Shown: positions 33,330 through 43,228 of the stretch, piece by piece
How positions within the stretch are numbered: position 1 is the first letter of the stretch
How the letters are laid out: each line of letters opens with the position of its first letter
The notes under the pieces: generated by a model
What the model was told of the DNA's origin: nothing
The model's database searches: none
Seen by the model: only the letters and a program-made list of their open reading frames with translations
Translations under genes and position numbers: made by a program
Source: UKL13-2 sp031431435
Lineage (GTDB): Bacteria; Pseudomonadota; Gammaproteobacteria; Burkholderiales; Usitatibacteraceae
NCBI GenBank assembly: GCA_031431435.1
Contig: JANPDI010000031.1
Location: 1 to 64,000 of the forward strand
DNA length: 64,000 nucleotides
Reading direction: 5' to 3'

Positions 33330-34937
33330 ATGAATGTCCCGCCATTTTCTTTTGACACGCCCTATCCGTCGCAGCGCATGCCGGTGATGGCAAAAAACAT
33401 TGTTGCGACGTCACAGCCGCTTGCCGCGCAGGCGGGCATCACCATGCTGCAACGTGGTGGTAACGCGGTTGACGCGGCGATCGCCGCCGCGATCACGCTG
33501 ACGGTGGTTGAACCCACCTCCAACGGCATTGGTTCCGATGGTTTTGCCATTGTTTGGGACGGTGCTGCGTTACACGGCCTGAATGCCTCCGGTTGCGCGC
33601 CGAAAGCATGGACGCCGGACTATTTTGCAAAAAAATATCCGGGAAACGATGTCATGCCTGAACGTGGCATTGATACCGTCACCATTCCGGGCGCGGTCTC
33701 GCAATGGGCCGAGTTATCAAAACAATTCGGCAAATTGCCGTTTGAACAGTTGTTTGCACCGGCGATCAACTATGCCCGGAACGGCCATTTGGTCTCGCCG
33801 ATCACGGCGACCAGCTGGGCGCGGCAGGCCGCTATGATTAACGAGGCAGATTTTCAACGCGATTTTGTGGTCAACGGTCATGCGCCACGCGCCGGCGAAA
33901 AATGGATTTTTGCCGCGCAGGCGAATACGCTCGAAGAAATTGCCGCCACCGGCGGTGAAAGTTTTTACCGCGGCGCGTTGGCAGAAAAGATGGTTGCCCA
34001 TTCGAAGTCGTTGGGTGGTGTGCATTCGGCCGACGACTTTGCCAATCATCGCGCCGATTGGGTCGGCACCATTCACCAGGATTATCGCGACGTTCGCTTG
34101 CATGAAATTCCGCCGAATGGTCAGGGCTTGGCGGCATTGATTTGCCTCGGCATTCTGAAGAACTTTGATTTGACGGCCAACGAGGTTGATTCGCTGGCGG
34201 GTGTGCATTTGCAAATCGAGGCAATGAAGCTGGCGTTTGCCGATGCATATCGATATATCGCCGACAGTCGATTTATGGATGTGCCGGTGAGCGCATTGTT
34301 AGACAAAAATTATTTGAAGTCACGTGCGGCCCTGATCGATCTAAAGCGCGCCGGCGAACCGACCTTTGGTGTGCCACAACAAGGTGGCACCATCTACCTG
34401 ACGACAGCAGATGCCAGCGGCATGATGGTCAGTCTAATTCAGTCAAATTACATGGGCTTTGGGTCAGGTGTGGTGGTGCCGGGAACCGGCATCTCGATGC
34501 AGAATCGCGGTCATGGTTTTACGCTCGCCGCCGGTCATCCCAATCAGGTTGCGCCTGGGAAACGACCGTACCAAACCATCATCCCGGCATTCCTGACGAC
34601 GCCGGACAACCAACCGCTGATGTCATTTGGCGTGATGGGTGGCCATATGCAACCGCAAGGTCACGTACAGATGGTGACGCGAATATGTGATTACGGCCAG
34701 AACCCGCAGGCGGCATCCGATGCGCCGCGCTGGATCGTCAACGCCGACGGCACCATCGGGCTGGAAGATGCGCTCAAGACAGCAATTGGTGCCGGACTTG
34801 AGGCGATGGGGCATTCACTTGCGCGGGCCGAGGCGGTCAATTTTGCATTCGGCGGCGCCCAGCTGATCTGGCGCACCGCCGACGGATACGTTGCAGGATC
34901 CGATCACCGCAAGGACGGCCACGCGGTTGGTTACTAA
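33330..34937 (+). CDS. Gamma-glutamyltransferase family protein, no signal peptide
   Basis: The protein has 535 residues of the Ntn-hydrolase gamma-glutamyltransferase family, which cleaves itself before a catalytic threonine. The likely nucleophile is in GGTIYLTTADASGMM, where the first Thr after GG opens the small subunit. Other family features are RGGNAVDAAIAAAITLTVVEPTSNGIGSDGF, PGAVSQWAEL, and SFGVMGGHMQPQGHVQ. E. coli Ggt is exported, but this sequence begins MNVPPFSFDTPYPSQRMPVMAKN without a hydrophobic leader, so it is probably cytoplasmic, like the YwrD group. Substrate could be glutathione, a conjugate, or an acylated amide. It converges with the RND pump. Confidence 0.88.
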   Translation: MNVPPFSFDTPYPSQRMPVMAKNIVATSQPLAAQAGITMLQRGGNAVDAAIAAAITLTVVEPTSNGIGSDGFAIVWDGAALHGLNASGCAPKAWTPDYFAKKYPGNDVMPERGIDTVTIPGAVSQWAELSKQFGKLPFEQLFAPAINYARNGHLVSPITATSWARQAAMINEADFQRDFVVNGHAPRAGEKWIFAAQANTLEEIAATGGESFYRGALAEKMVAHSKSLGGVHSADDFANHRADWVGTIHQDYRDVRLHEIPPNGQGLAALICLGILKNFDLTANEVDSLAGVHLQIEAMKLAFADAYRYIADSRFMDVPVSALLDKNYLKSRAALIDLKRAGEPTFGVPQQGGTIYLTTADASGMMVSLIQSNYMGFGSGVVVPGTGISMQNRGHGFTLAAGHPNQVAPGKRPYQTIIPAFLTTPDNQPLMSFGVMGGHMQPQGHVQMVTRICDYGQNPQAASDAPRWIVNADGTIGLEDALKTAIGAGLEAMGHSLARAEAVNFAFGGAQLIWRTADGYVAGSDHRKDGHAVGY

Positions 34938-34957
34938 TCTTTGAGGCGCAAGGCTAA

Positions 34958-37900
34958 TTACGCACCGTCATCCTTGCGTGATTGAAATACCGGCTCAACG
35001 CTACCGCCGCCATTTGGTGCCGCCGCTGCCTTGCTATCGGACTCGGGCACAGGTTTTTGGTTGGTAAAGAACCTTGCGCCCCATTGGCCAAGCGAATCCA
35101 TATACGTGTACAGCACCGGTACCACCACCAATGTCATGATGGTCGAGGTGATAATCCCGCCGATGACCGCATGCGCCATCGGCGATTGCTGTTCAGACCC
35201 GGCGCCAAACGCAAGTGCCAGTGGCAGCATGCCGAAGATCATCGCCGTGGTGGTCATCAATATGGGCCGCAGGCGCACCTGGCCGGCATTCAAGATGGCC
35301 TCGTCGCGTGACAGGCCTTCACGGATGCCATGATTGGTGAAGTCAACCAGCAAAATCGCGTTTTTGGTGACCAATCCCATCAGCATGATGAAGCCGATGA
35401 TCGAGAACAGGTTCAGCGTCGAGCCAAATATCAGCAGCGATAGGAACACACCGATCAACGATAGTGGTAACGACGCCATGATGGCAAGCGGCTGAAGGAA
35501 ACTGCCGAACTGCGACGCCAGAATGAAGTAAATGAAGATGATGCCCAGCCCGAGTGCGGCAACCGCGTAACCCAGTGATTCGGCCATGTCTTGTGATGAA
35601 CCGCCATACTGAAAACGATAGCCCGGTGGCAGCTGTACCGCGTCCGTTATTTTCTTCACCTCGGCCGACATTTCGCCGACGTTGACGTTGTTGGCGACGC
35701 CCGAAAAAATACGTATCTGGCGTTGCAACCCGCGACGGTCGATTCGTCGTTCAGACACACTTGGTTTGAAATCGGCGACTTGTCGCAACGGTACCATGCG
35801 CGGACTGCCGTCTGTGTTGACGCCGCCGCCGCGTACGTACAGCTTGTCAAGATCGCTGATACCGGTGCGCTGGTCTTTCGGCAGACGAACAACAACTTGA
35901 TGATTCTCGCCATCCGGTCCTTCCCATTGGCCAACCGGCTCACCGGCAATCAGTGCGCGGGTGGTAATACCGATTTCGTTCATTGATACACCGAGATCGG
36001 ATGCCAGTTCCCGGTTCACCACCACATCCAGCGATGGGTTGGTCGGTTTAAAGGTTGATTCGATGTCAACCAACCCCTTGACCTCGCGCATCTTGCTCAT
36101 CACGCCCTGTGAAATTCGATCAAGTTCCTTGATGTCTGGTCCCATCACAAAAATCTGGATGGGGCGGTTGAAGCCGATATTGATTTCGAGCCCTGCAATT
36201 CTGTTCAAGCGGCTACGAATGGCATCATCAAGCTGCTTTTGTGTCCGCTTGCGTGTTTCTTTGTCGATCAGCTGTAGCTCGAACCAGGCGTTGTTTTTAT
36301 TGACCGTTTTTGATACGCGCTTGATTTCAGGGAAATCCTTCAGCGCTGATTCGACCTGCTCGGCCTTGGTGTTGGTATAGGTCAGGGATGATCCTATCGG
36401 CGTCTGGATTTGCACACTGGTCCAGTTGTTGTCTTCTTGCGGTACAAATTCGGAGCCGATAAAAGGCACGATCAAAAAGCTGCCAAAAAAAGTCGCCGCG
36501 GCAACCGCCAGCGTGGTCTTGCGGCGCGCCAACGACCAGCGCAACCAGCCGTCATATTTAAGGTGCAGCCAGTCCATGCCAGCCTGTTGTTTGTCCAGCA
36601 AATACTTGAGTGGCTTCCAGTCCATCCACTTGGATTTTGGGTCATGCCAAATTGACGACAGCATCGGGTCAAGCGTAAACGACACAATCAACGACACCAG
36701 CACCGCAACCACAACGGTGATGCCAAACTGCAAAAAGAACTTGCCGATAATGCCACCCATAAAGGCGACCGGCAGAAACACCGCGACGATGGTGAACGTG
36801 GTTGCCATCACCGCAATGCCAATTTCGTTGGTGGCGTCAAATGCCGCCTGCATATGGGTTTTGCCCATACCCAAATGCCGCACGATGTTTTCGCGCACCA
36901 CGATCGCATCATCAATCAACACGCCGATCGACAGTGACATCGCCAGCAGTGTCATGAAATTGATGGTGAATCCCATTGCATACAGGACAATGAAGGTCGC
37001 CAGAATCGAGATCGGCAGCGTCAAGCCGGTGATGACCGTCGAGCGCCAAGAATGCAGGAAGAAAAAGACGATCAATATCGTCAGCAACGCGCCTTCCAGA
37101 ATTGTTATTTTGACGTTGTCAACGCCGTCCTTGATGAACTTGGAGCGGTCAAACGAAATCTCGAGAATGATGTCTGACGGCAGTTGTTTCTTCAGTGTTT
37201 CAACCTGTTTCTTGATGCCATCGGCCATATCGATGGTATTTGCGCCACGTGTCTTGCGGATCTGAATGGAGATCGCGCGGCGACCATTGGTTGTTGAGAG
37301 TGACGTCTCTTCGCGTTTTGCGTCGGCAACATCGGCGACTTGACCGAGCGTGACAGCAGTCGATCCGCCGGGCCCGCGGCGCGCGACAATAATGCGCGAA
37401 AAATCGTCGACATTGCGAATTTTTCCCTGAACCTGTACCAGCCGTTCGCTGGTGTTGGACACCAGCGCGCCGGCCGAAATATTCTGGTTTTCGGATCGTA
37501 TCGCCGCGATGACCTCGTTCACACCGATGCCAAACGCCGCCAATTTTTCCGGGCGCAGATTAACGGCCAATTCACGGCCGACGTCGCCTGACAATTCAAT
37601 ATTGCCGACACCCGGCGCGCCTTGCAGGCGCTTCACCACCAACTGATCAGCAAGATCCGAAATTTCACGCAAGCTGCGAGAGTCGGAACGCATCGACAAA
37701 TACAACAATGGTTGGTCATCGTCGTTGCTTGCCCGCGAGACGGTGGGTTCACCGACATCGCGATTAAAACGGCGGCGCGCTTCTGCCACCTTGTCTCGAA
37801 CGTCCTGCACAGCAACGCGCGGGTCGACATTGAGTTCGAACTCAACAACGACGAAGCCAAAGCCGATTTGTGAGCCGGAACGAATCGTTTTGACGCCGTT

Positions 37901-38122
37901 GATGGTGTTGGCCAGTTGTTCGATCGGCCGAACCACGTCTTGCTCAACGGCTTCAGCAGACGCGCCCGGATAGGGAATCGAAACAACCGCCACCGGAATC
38001 GCGATATCTGGCATTTGATCGACCGCGAGGCGTTGGTAGGAAAACAATCCCAACACCATCAGCGCGGCCATTACCATGGTCGCAAAAACAGGATTATTGA
38101 TTGATACTTTGGTCATCCACAT
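34958..38122 (-). CDS. RND efflux pump inner-membrane transporter (HAE1 family)
   Basis: The proton-driven exporter has 1054 residues, the usual AcrB/MexB length, with twelve membrane helices and two large periplasmic loops. The N-terminus is MTKVSINNPVFATMVMAALMVLGLFSYQRL, the proton relay Asp pair is in GVLIDDAIVVREN, and FIMLMGLVTKNAILLVDF and the helix-12 region TIMTLVVVPVLYT match the family. The many polar porter-domain motifs are intact. GGAG lies 7 bases before the ATG at 38122. The adaptor gene is immediately upstream with a palindromic repeat in the 82-base gap. No outer-membrane channel gene is in this window. Confidence 0.94.
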   Translation of the reverse strand: MWMTKVSINNPVFATMVMAALMVLGLFSYQRLAVDQMPDIAIPVAVVSIPYPGASAEAVEQDVVRPIEQLANTINGVKTIRSGSQIGFGFVVVEFELNVDPRVAVQDVRDKVAEARRRFNRDVGEPTVSRASNDDDQPLLYLSMRSDSRSLREISDLADQLVVKRLQGAPGVGNIELSGDVGRELAVNLRPEKLAAFGIGVNEVIAAIRSENQNISAGALVSNTSERLVQVQGKIRNVDDFSRIIVARRGPGGSTAVTLGQVADVADAKREETSLSTTNGRRAISIQIRKTRGANTIDMADGIKKQVETLKKQLPSDIILEISFDRSKFIKDGVDNVKITILEGALLTILIVFFFLHSWRSTVITGLTLPISILATFIVLYAMGFTINFMTLLAMSLSIGVLIDDAIVVRENIVRHLGMGKTHMQAAFDATNEIGIAVMATTFTIVAVFLPVAFMGGIIGKFFLQFGITVVVAVLVSLIVSFTLDPMLSSIWHDPKSKWMDWKPLKYLLDKQQAGMDWLHLKYDGWLRWSLARRKTTLAVAAATFFGSFLIVPFIGSEFVPQEDNNWTSVQIQTPIGSSLTYTNTKAEQVESALKDFPEIKRVSKTVNKNNAWFELQLIDKETRKRTQKQLDDAIRSRLNRIAGLEINIGFNRPIQIFVMGPDIKELDRISQGVMSKMREVKGLVDIESTFKPTNPSLDVVVNRELASDLGVSMNEIGITTRALIAGEPVGQWEGPDGENHQVVVRLPKDQRTGISDLDKLYVRGGGVNTDGSPRMVPLRQVADFKPSVSERRIDRRGLQRQIRIFSGVANNVNVGEMSAEVKKITDAVQLPPGYRFQYGGSSQDMAESLGYAVAALGLGIIFIYFILASQFGSFLQPLAIMASLPLSLIGVFLSLLIFGSTLNLFSIIGFIMLMGLVTKNAILLVDFTNHGIREGLSRDEAILNAGQVRLRPILMTTTAMIFGMLPLALAFGAGSEQQSPMAHAVIGGIITSTIMTLVVVPVLYTYMDSLGQWGARFFTNQKPVPESDSKAAAAPNGGGSVEPVFQSRKDDGA

Positions 38123-38134
38123 GGTGTGTCTCCA

Positions 38135-38203
38135 AGACTCGTTTATTGGTGAGCGTTTCCGGGCGTTTATGTCTGGAACGGCCCATCAATAACGGACTTT
38201 TAA
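38135..38203. repeat. Dispersed palindromic element, copy C
   Basis: GTTTATTGGTGAGCGTTTCC (38141-38160) faces GGAACGGCCCATCAATAACG (38174-38193), an imperfect inverted repeat with loop GGGCGTTTATGTCT. It sits directly after the adaptor stop codon and before the RND pump start, so it lies within the likely transcript. The ending AATAACGGACTTTTAA matches the endings of copies B and E. Confidence 0.6.
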
Positions 38204-38204
38204 C

Positions 38205-39443
38205 CTACAGTTTTCCGTTCGGGTTTGCGGCGGGCGTGGCCGCCGCAGTCGCGCTGCCGTCTGTCTTAATGATCGCTTTTGCGCCGGGCTTCAGTCCGTC
38301 CATCTTGACCGCAACAACTTGCGTGCCGTCGGCCAATCCTTCGCGAATTTCAACCAGACCCAGATCGACGCTGCGGGTGCCGGCGGTCACCGGTTTACGT
38401 TCGATCTTTTCTTTTTCAATGGTGAAAACAAAACTCTGTCCACCTTCCTCACGCAGTGCAACCAACGGCACGGCGTTGACCGGCCCGCGTGATTGCGCCG
38501 CGAGTTTGCCACTTGCAAACATGCCGCCCTTGAGTGATTGGTCGGCATTAGGGATGGATACAAATACCGCGATTGAGCGCGAGCCGGCATCGGCCGACGG
38601 GTTGATGCGTTCAACTTTTCCGGAAAATTGGCGTCCGCTGAATCCGTCCACCACAAACGAAATTTGCTGGCCGATCTTCACACCCGGGATCTCCGAAACC
38701 GGCACCATCGCCTCCATTTCCATGCGGGCAAGGTCGACGACTTGCATGACGGCCATATCCGGTGAAAGCTTCTCGCCAATATTGACCATGCGTTTTGCCA
38801 CCGTGCCGGCGAATGGGGCGCGGATGGCCGCGTCGTTGAGTGCGCGTTGTGAAATCGCCGCCTGCGCTTCGGCTGATTTCAAATTTGCCCGTGCCACTTC
38901 TGCCGAGCTGGCGATTGCGTCCAGTGCATTCTGTGAAATAAAGTTCTTTGCCAGCAATTGGCGGTTGTTCGCCTCATTCTTGCCAGCCAGATCGAGCCGC
39001 GCTTTCATTTCCGCAACGACCGCCTGTTGCGCATCGAGTCGCGCCCGCAAGTCGGCGGTATCCAGCGTGACAAGGATCTGTCCGGCTGTAACACGCTCTC
39101 CCTCCTGAACATGGACGCGCGCCACGTCTGCCGCCACCTTCGACTTCACGATTGCCTGGGTCAGCGGCTTCAGGGTGCCGGAAACCGGAATAACGTTGCC
39201 CAACTCTCGCGGCCCGAGTAATGCCAAATCCCCCTGACTGAATTCAAAGACTTTGTCTTCGTTTTTCTTTGGTGCGTCCTTTTTCGCGCTATTGGCGCGC
39301 CAGGCAACCAATGAGCCGGTCGCCAACACTGCTGTCAGTAGTACTGCGACCGGCTTTAACCAGCGGCGACGGGAAACGGTCGGTGAAACGATGCCATCTC
39401 CCTGGTCCGACGGATTTGTGTTCTTGCGTTTGGTGAATAACAT
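38205..39443 (-). CDS. RND efflux periplasmic adaptor
   Basis: The 412-residue adaptor partners the RND pump downstream. It has a short cytoplasmic N-terminus, one membrane anchor (WLKPVAVLLTAVLATGSLVAW), the lipoyl half-motif VHVQEGERVTAGQILVTLDTAD, an alpha-hairpin, then IRAPFAGTVAKRMVNIGEKL, a beta-barrel and a C-terminal Ala/Pro-rich tail. I use the ATG at 39443 (MLFTKRKNTNPSDQ); its ribosome-binding site is weak but upstream codons are not adaptor-like. The upstream 167 bases contain no gene. Confidence 0.88.
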   Translation of the reverse strand: MLFTKRKNTNPSDQGDGIVSPTVSRRRWLKPVAVLLTAVLATGSLVAWRANSAKKDAPKKNEDKVFEFSQGDLALLGPRELGNVIPVSGTLKPLTQAIVKSKVAADVARVHVQEGERVTAGQILVTLDTADLRARLDAQQAVVAEMKARLDLAGKNEANNRQLLAKNFISQNALDAIASSAEVARANLKSAEAQAAISQRALNDAAIRAPFAGTVAKRMVNIGEKLSPDMAVMQVVDLARMEMEAMVPVSEIPGVKIGQQISFVVDGFSGRQFSGKVERINPSADAGSRSIAVFVSIPNADQSLKGGMFASGKLAAQSRGPVNAVPLVALREEGGQSFVFTIEKEKIERKPVTAGTRSVDLGLVEIREGLADGTQVVAVKMDGLKPGAKAIIKTDGSATAAATPAANPNGKL

Positions 39444-39610
39444 TTTATTTGTGCAGTCGAGGTTGGCGATAGGGTAATTTTGGCGTGATTGCCGCCAAAC
39501 AGACAGTAAGACGCGACAGAATGCGGATTCAGATTCGCCAGTCGACCCTCTGGGCGATAAATCGCAGAACACTGCCATCGACCAAGCATAAAGCACACGC
39601 CAATTGCCCG

Positions 39611-40525
39611 CTATCCCGCGATGATGGCACGGCGTGGCGGCAGGGCTTCCGGTTGCCACAGACCAGTTGCCCTTTCGAGCAGTTGGATCGGTGACAACAT
39701 CGCCGCGTCTGACGGCAACGTTTGCCGCAGAAAGACCAAGCACTGCTGGAGCAGTAAAACGGCGTGGTCCGGGGAGATGGCCGATGCCAGGGTCTGTTTT
39801 GAATGTTTTTGCCCGTCGCGGTTGGTCGCAACCGGAATGTGTAGATAGTTCGGCGTTGGCCAACCCAATAGTTGCTGCAGGTGTATTTGTCGGGCGGTCG
39901 AGTCCAATAAATCCGCGCCACGCACAATATCTGTCACGCCAAGGTTGTGATCATCGACCACCACCGCTAGCTGATAGGCAAACAATTGGTCACGACGCCT
40001 GACAACAAAGTCGCCGACGTCGTGCGCAAGATATTGTGTTTGCCGCCCCTGCAATCGATCGGTAAACGTAATGGCGCGATCATGGGTCAATATGCGCAGC
40101 GCGTTGCCGTCAATCAGGTGGCCGGCCGCACGGCAGGTGCCAGGGTAGACCGGCCCATCGATGCCCTCAATGCCTGAATCGGCTATTTCGCGTCGTGAGC
40201 AGACACATGCGTACACATGTCCGTTAGCAATGAGTTGCTGCAGTGCGTCTTGGTATTGTTGTTTTTGCCGTGATTGCACAACAATTTCCCCGTCCCAGCG
40301 GAAGCCGAACAGGTGCAGTGTCCTGATGATATCGTCTGCATATTCGGCTTTGCAGCGGGTTTCGTCGATATCGTCAATGCGAAGGTGCCAACGACCCTGA
40401 TTGGCACGTGCATCAAGATAGCTTGCGACAGCCGCGACCAGCGAGCCAAAGTGCAACGGTCCGGTTGGGGATGGTGCATAGCGGCCGATGTAAGGCCGGT
40501 TGGCGTCTGTCGGTTGTGCAATCAA
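39611..40525 (-). CDS. gluQ: Glutamyl-Q tRNA(Asp) synthetase
   Basis: GluQ attaches glutamate to the queuosine base in the anticodon of tRNA-Asp. The 304-residue protein keeps the catalytic core of glutamyl-tRNA synthetase (YAPSPTGPLHFGSLVAAVASYLDAR, with HFGS as the HIGH-like motif; KHSKQT as the KMSKS-like motif) and lacks an anticodon-binding domain. VDDHNLGVTDIVRGADLLDSTARQ is typical. The start is an inferred TTG (MIAQPTDANRPYIGRYAPSP) whose first bases overlap the LysR stop codon. It complements queA at 5.7 kb, since queuosine must be made before GluQ can act. Confidence 0.93.
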   Translation of the reverse strand: MIAQPTDANRPYIGRYAPSPTGPLHFGSLVAAVASYLDARANQGRWHLRIDDIDETRCKAEYADDIIRTLHLFGFRWDGEIVVQSRQKQQYQDALQQLIANGHVYACVCSRREIADSGIEGIDGPVYPGTCRAAGHLIDGNALRILTHDRAITFTDRLQGRQTQYLAHDVGDFVVRRRDQLFAYQLAVVVDDHNLGVTDIVRGADLLDSTARQIHLQQLLGWPTPNYLHIPVATNRDGQKHSKQTLASAISPDHAVLLLQQCLVFLRQTLPSDAAMLSPIQLLERATGLWQPEALPPRRAIIAG

Positions 40526-41439
40526 CTTGCAATCTCTGTCGGAAAAACCATGGCGGCAATTTCCGGGCGCTCAAATTGCTGGATAAACCAACGTTGCGCG
40601 CGCCCGGTACGATTGGCACGCCATGCGATACAAACTGGCGATTCGCGGCGCGGCGTGGTGACGGCAAGCGCAACCAGACGATTTGTGTCGATTGCCGGCT
40701 GCGCAAGATGTGCCGGCAGGAAGCCGACGCCCATGCCGGCAATATGCGCGGCGAGCTTGGCCTGCATGGTGGGGACCGTGAGTACATCCTGACCCGAGAT
40801 CAAACCGACCGTTCGTGGTGCCAGCTGGCGGGATGAATCGGCAACACTGATGGCGCGGTGGCGCGTGATGGTTGCTTCTGTCAATGGCAGGGTTTCATGA
40901 ACAATCGGATGGTTTGGCGCAGCCACAAACTGCCATGTCCATGCGCCCATCGGCAACATGGCATAGCCGCCACCCGATGGCATGTCTGCGCCGGCACCAA
41001 TGATCAGATCGGCGCGTCCGGAAATCAGCGCATCCCAAGTGCCGCCCAGCACTTCAGTTGATAAGCGCACCCGCGTGCCGGATTGTTCCGCGCCAAATGC
41101 CGCAATTAACGGGAACAGCGCTTCGCTGCCAATAATCGTGTCGACCGCGATTCGCAACTCGGTTTCCCAGCCCTTGGCCAGTTGTTGGATGCGACATTCG
41201 AGGTCAGATGCGGCCTTTAGCAGGGTGCGCCCTTCGTTCAGCAGTTCGTGTCCCGCCGCGGTGAGGACAGCTTTTCGGCCATCGCGGGCGAAAAGTTTGA
41301 TTTCCAAGTCGTGCTCAAGTTGCTGCACTGTGTAGGTAAGCGCAGAGGGCACACGATGCAGTTCAGTCGCGGCACGTGCAAACGAGCCGTTTCGGGCAAT
41401 CGCATCAAGCGCCTGTAAGGCATCCAACGAAAGCTTCAT
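40522..41439 (-). CDS. LysR-family transcriptional regulator
   Basis: The regulator has 305 residues with an N-terminal winged helix-turn-helix (SLDALQALDAIARNGSFARAATELHRVPSALTYTVQQLEHDL) and a periplasmic-binding-protein-like effector domain. The ATG at 41439 (MKLSLDALQAL) is preferred to a TTG two codons earlier. It is divergent from a pirin gene across 128 bases, the classical layout in which a LysR protein controls the adjacent operon and itself. The effector is unknown, but the target genes point to redox or electrophile stress. Its stop overlaps the gluQ start, so read-through could link tRNA modification to this locus. Confidence 0.92.
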   Translation of the reverse strand: MKLSLDALQALDAIARNGSFARAATELHRVPSALTYTVQQLEHDLEIKLFARDGRKAVLTAAGHELLNEGRTLLKAASDLECRIQQLAKGWETELRIAVDTIIGSEALFPLIAAFGAEQSGTRVRLSTEVLGGTWDALISGRADLIIGAGADMPSGGGYAMLPMGAWTWQFVAAPNHPIVHETLPLTEATITRHRAISVADSSRQLAPRTVGLISGQDVLTVPTMQAKLAAHIAGMGVGFLPAHLAQPAIDTNRLVALAVTTPRRESPVCIAWRANRTGRAQRWFIQQFERPEIAAMVFPTEIAS

Positions 41440-41477
41440 ATTCAAAAAAATTGAAGTAAACGGTCAAAATTATCCGC

Positions 41478-41506
41478 TTGTGCCGACTGGCTGGCAAGCC
41501 CATATT
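41478..41506 (+). promoter_or_regulatory. Putative promoter of the pirin-led redox operon
   Basis: TTGTGC (41478-41483) and CATATT (41501-41506) are spaced by 17 bases and point to the first pirin gene. The spacer and flanks carry related GACTGGCTGGC and GTCTGGCTG words that could belong to a LysR-type binding site, though I cannot define a clear T-N11-A operator. Confidence 0.4.
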
Positions 41507-41567
41507 ACTAAAAGCAGTCTGGCTGAAGAAAAAAGTAGGCTGAATCGATCACCAGAAAGAGTTCAAA

Positions 41568-42266
41568 ATGATTGAAATAAGAAAATCACAAGACCGGGGT
41601 TATGCCGATCATGGCTGGCTGAAGAGTTTTCATAGCTTTTCATTTGCCGACTATTACGACCCAAAATTCATGCAATTTGGCGCGTTACGCGTGATCAATG
41701 AAGATCGGGTTGCCGCCGGGATGGGTTTTGGCACCCACGGCCATCGCGACATGGAAATCATCAGCTACGTATTGGATGGCGCACTTGCGCACAAGGACAG
41801 CATGGGCAATGGCTCGTCGATCCGACCGGGCGATGTGCAACGCATGAGCGCAGGCACCGGTGTGCAGCATTCGGAGTTCAATCATGCGGCAAACCAGGTC
41901 ACGCACTTTTTGCAAATCTGGATTCAACCGAATCAACTCGGCATTGCACCGTCGTACGAAGAGAAACATTTTTCCGCAGCCGATAAGCGCGGTAAATTGC
42001 GCGTGGTCGCCTCGTCTGATGCGCGTGATGGTTCGGTCAAGATCCATACAGATGCAATCATGTATGCGGGCTTGTTTGACGGCGATGAACAGGCCAGCAT
42101 TGCCATTGCGCCCGGGCGGCGCGTTTATGTCCATCTCGCGCGCGGGCAGTTGACGGTCAACGGCACATTGATGGGTGATGGCGACGCACTGAAGCTATCG
42201 GGTGTGACGACGATTGACATAACGGATGCCACCAGCGCCGAGCTGTTGGTGTTTGATCTGGCCTAA
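41568..42266 (+). CDS. Pirin family protein (YhhW-like)
   Basis: This 232-residue bicupin is close to E. coli YhhW, a metal-binding pirin with quercetin-dioxygenase activity in vitro. SFSFADYYDPKFMQFGALRVINED is the family start, the metal ligands lie in GFGTHGHRDMEIISYVLDGALAHKDSMGN (two His, one His/Glu), and RMSAGTGVQHSEFN completes the site. AGAAAGAG precedes the ATG. It is the first gene of the rightward redox cluster, divergent from a LysR regulator. Confidence 0.93.
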   Translation: MIEIRKSQDRGYADHGWLKSFHSFSFADYYDPKFMQFGALRVINEDRVAAGMGFGTHGHRDMEIISYVLDGALAHKDSMGNGSSIRPGDVQRMSAGTGVQHSEFNHAANQVTHFLQIWIQPNQLGIAPSYEEKHFSAADKRGKLRVVASSDARDGSVKIHTDAIMYAGLFDGDEQASIAIAPGRRVYVHLARGQLTVNGTLMGDGDALKLSGVTTIDITDATSAELLVFDLA

Positions 42267-42309
42267 ATGCACGCTTGATACGAGCATGAATGCCTCTGCG
42301 TAAAATGAA

Positions 42310-43188
42310 ATGAAACAAATGAAACCCTCCTATCGAACCATCGAACGACTGATTCAGGCGCACATTGCACCGGTTGGAACCTTCACGGTCAAGCGCGCGC
42401 TTCCGGATAACAATCGCCGTTCGATCGGCCCCTGGGTGTTCCTCGACCACTTCGGTCCGTTTCGTGTCAAGCCCGGTGAGGATGGCGTGGGACCACATCC
42501 ACACGCCGGTATCGAAACGGTCACCTACCTTCTGTCCGGCCGCAACGAGCACCTTGATTCGGCAGGCCATCGCGGTATTGTCGGGCCCGGCGGGGCGCAA
42601 TGGATGACCTCTGGCCGGGGCGTGATCCATTCGGAATACCCGCGCCCGGAAAATGAAGCGGAAATGGTGCAACACGGCATCCAGTTGTGGACCGCGCTGC
42701 CGAGGGCGCTGAAGACAATGGCACCGCGCTACCAGCGCATTGGGGCAGATGATATTCCAGTCGTCGAGCAGTCTGGCGTGACAGTGCGTGTGATTGCCGG
42801 CACGTATGGCGATGGTAATGTACGCGGCCCGGCCGAGGTGTTGATGCCAACCCTTCTTTGGCATGTTTCGCTTGCACCAGCAACCACATTCAATGCCGCC
42901 ATTGCGCCGGGTTTTGAAGTTGGCGCCTATGTGATGTCTGGTTCAATCGCCTTTTCAGACGGCTTGCAACGGGTGGGTGAAGGTGGTTTGGTGGTTTATA
43001 ACAACATCGATGGCGATGTTCAATTTTCGAATTTATCCGATCAGCCTGCAGGGGTGATGTTGCTGGGCGGCGCGCCGGCCGAGGGGCCGCTCGTGTTTCA
43101 CGGGCCGTTTGTCATGAATACGGTTGAGCAGGTTCGCGCCGCCGAACATGCTTATCACACCGGCCAGATGGGCCAACTGGCGGGATAG
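42310..43188 (+). CDS. Pirin family protein (second, larger type)
   Basis: A 292-residue bicupin of a different pirin subgroup from its neighbour. Metal-site motifs are HPHAGIETVTYLLSG (His, His, Glu) and MTSGRGVIHSEYPRP. GPWVFLDHFGPF is the conserved pirin start. C-terminal LLGGAPAEGPLVFHGPFVMNT is typical of the group. Pirins act as iron-dependent cofactors or quercetinases and respond to oxidative conditions. It follows the first pirin by 43 bases and YceI follows 40 bases later. Confidence 0.92.
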   Translation: MKQMKPSYRTIERLIQAHIAPVGTFTVKRALPDNNRRSIGPWVFLDHFGPFRVKPGEDGVGPHPHAGIETVTYLLSGRNEHLDSAGHRGIVGPGGAQWMTSGRGVIHSEYPRPENEAEMVQHGIQLWTALPRALKTMAPRYQRIGADDIPVVEQSGVTVRVIAGTYGDGNVRGPAEVLMPTLLWHVSLAPATTFNAAIAPGFEVGAYVMSGSIAFSDGLQRVGEGGLVVYNNIDGDVQFSNLSDQPAGVMLLGGAPAEGPLVFHGPFVMNTVEQVRAAEHAYHTGQMGQLAG

Positions 43189-43228
43189 TTTTTTGCATCA
43201 TTTTTCTTAACAATAACAGGAGATTCCA

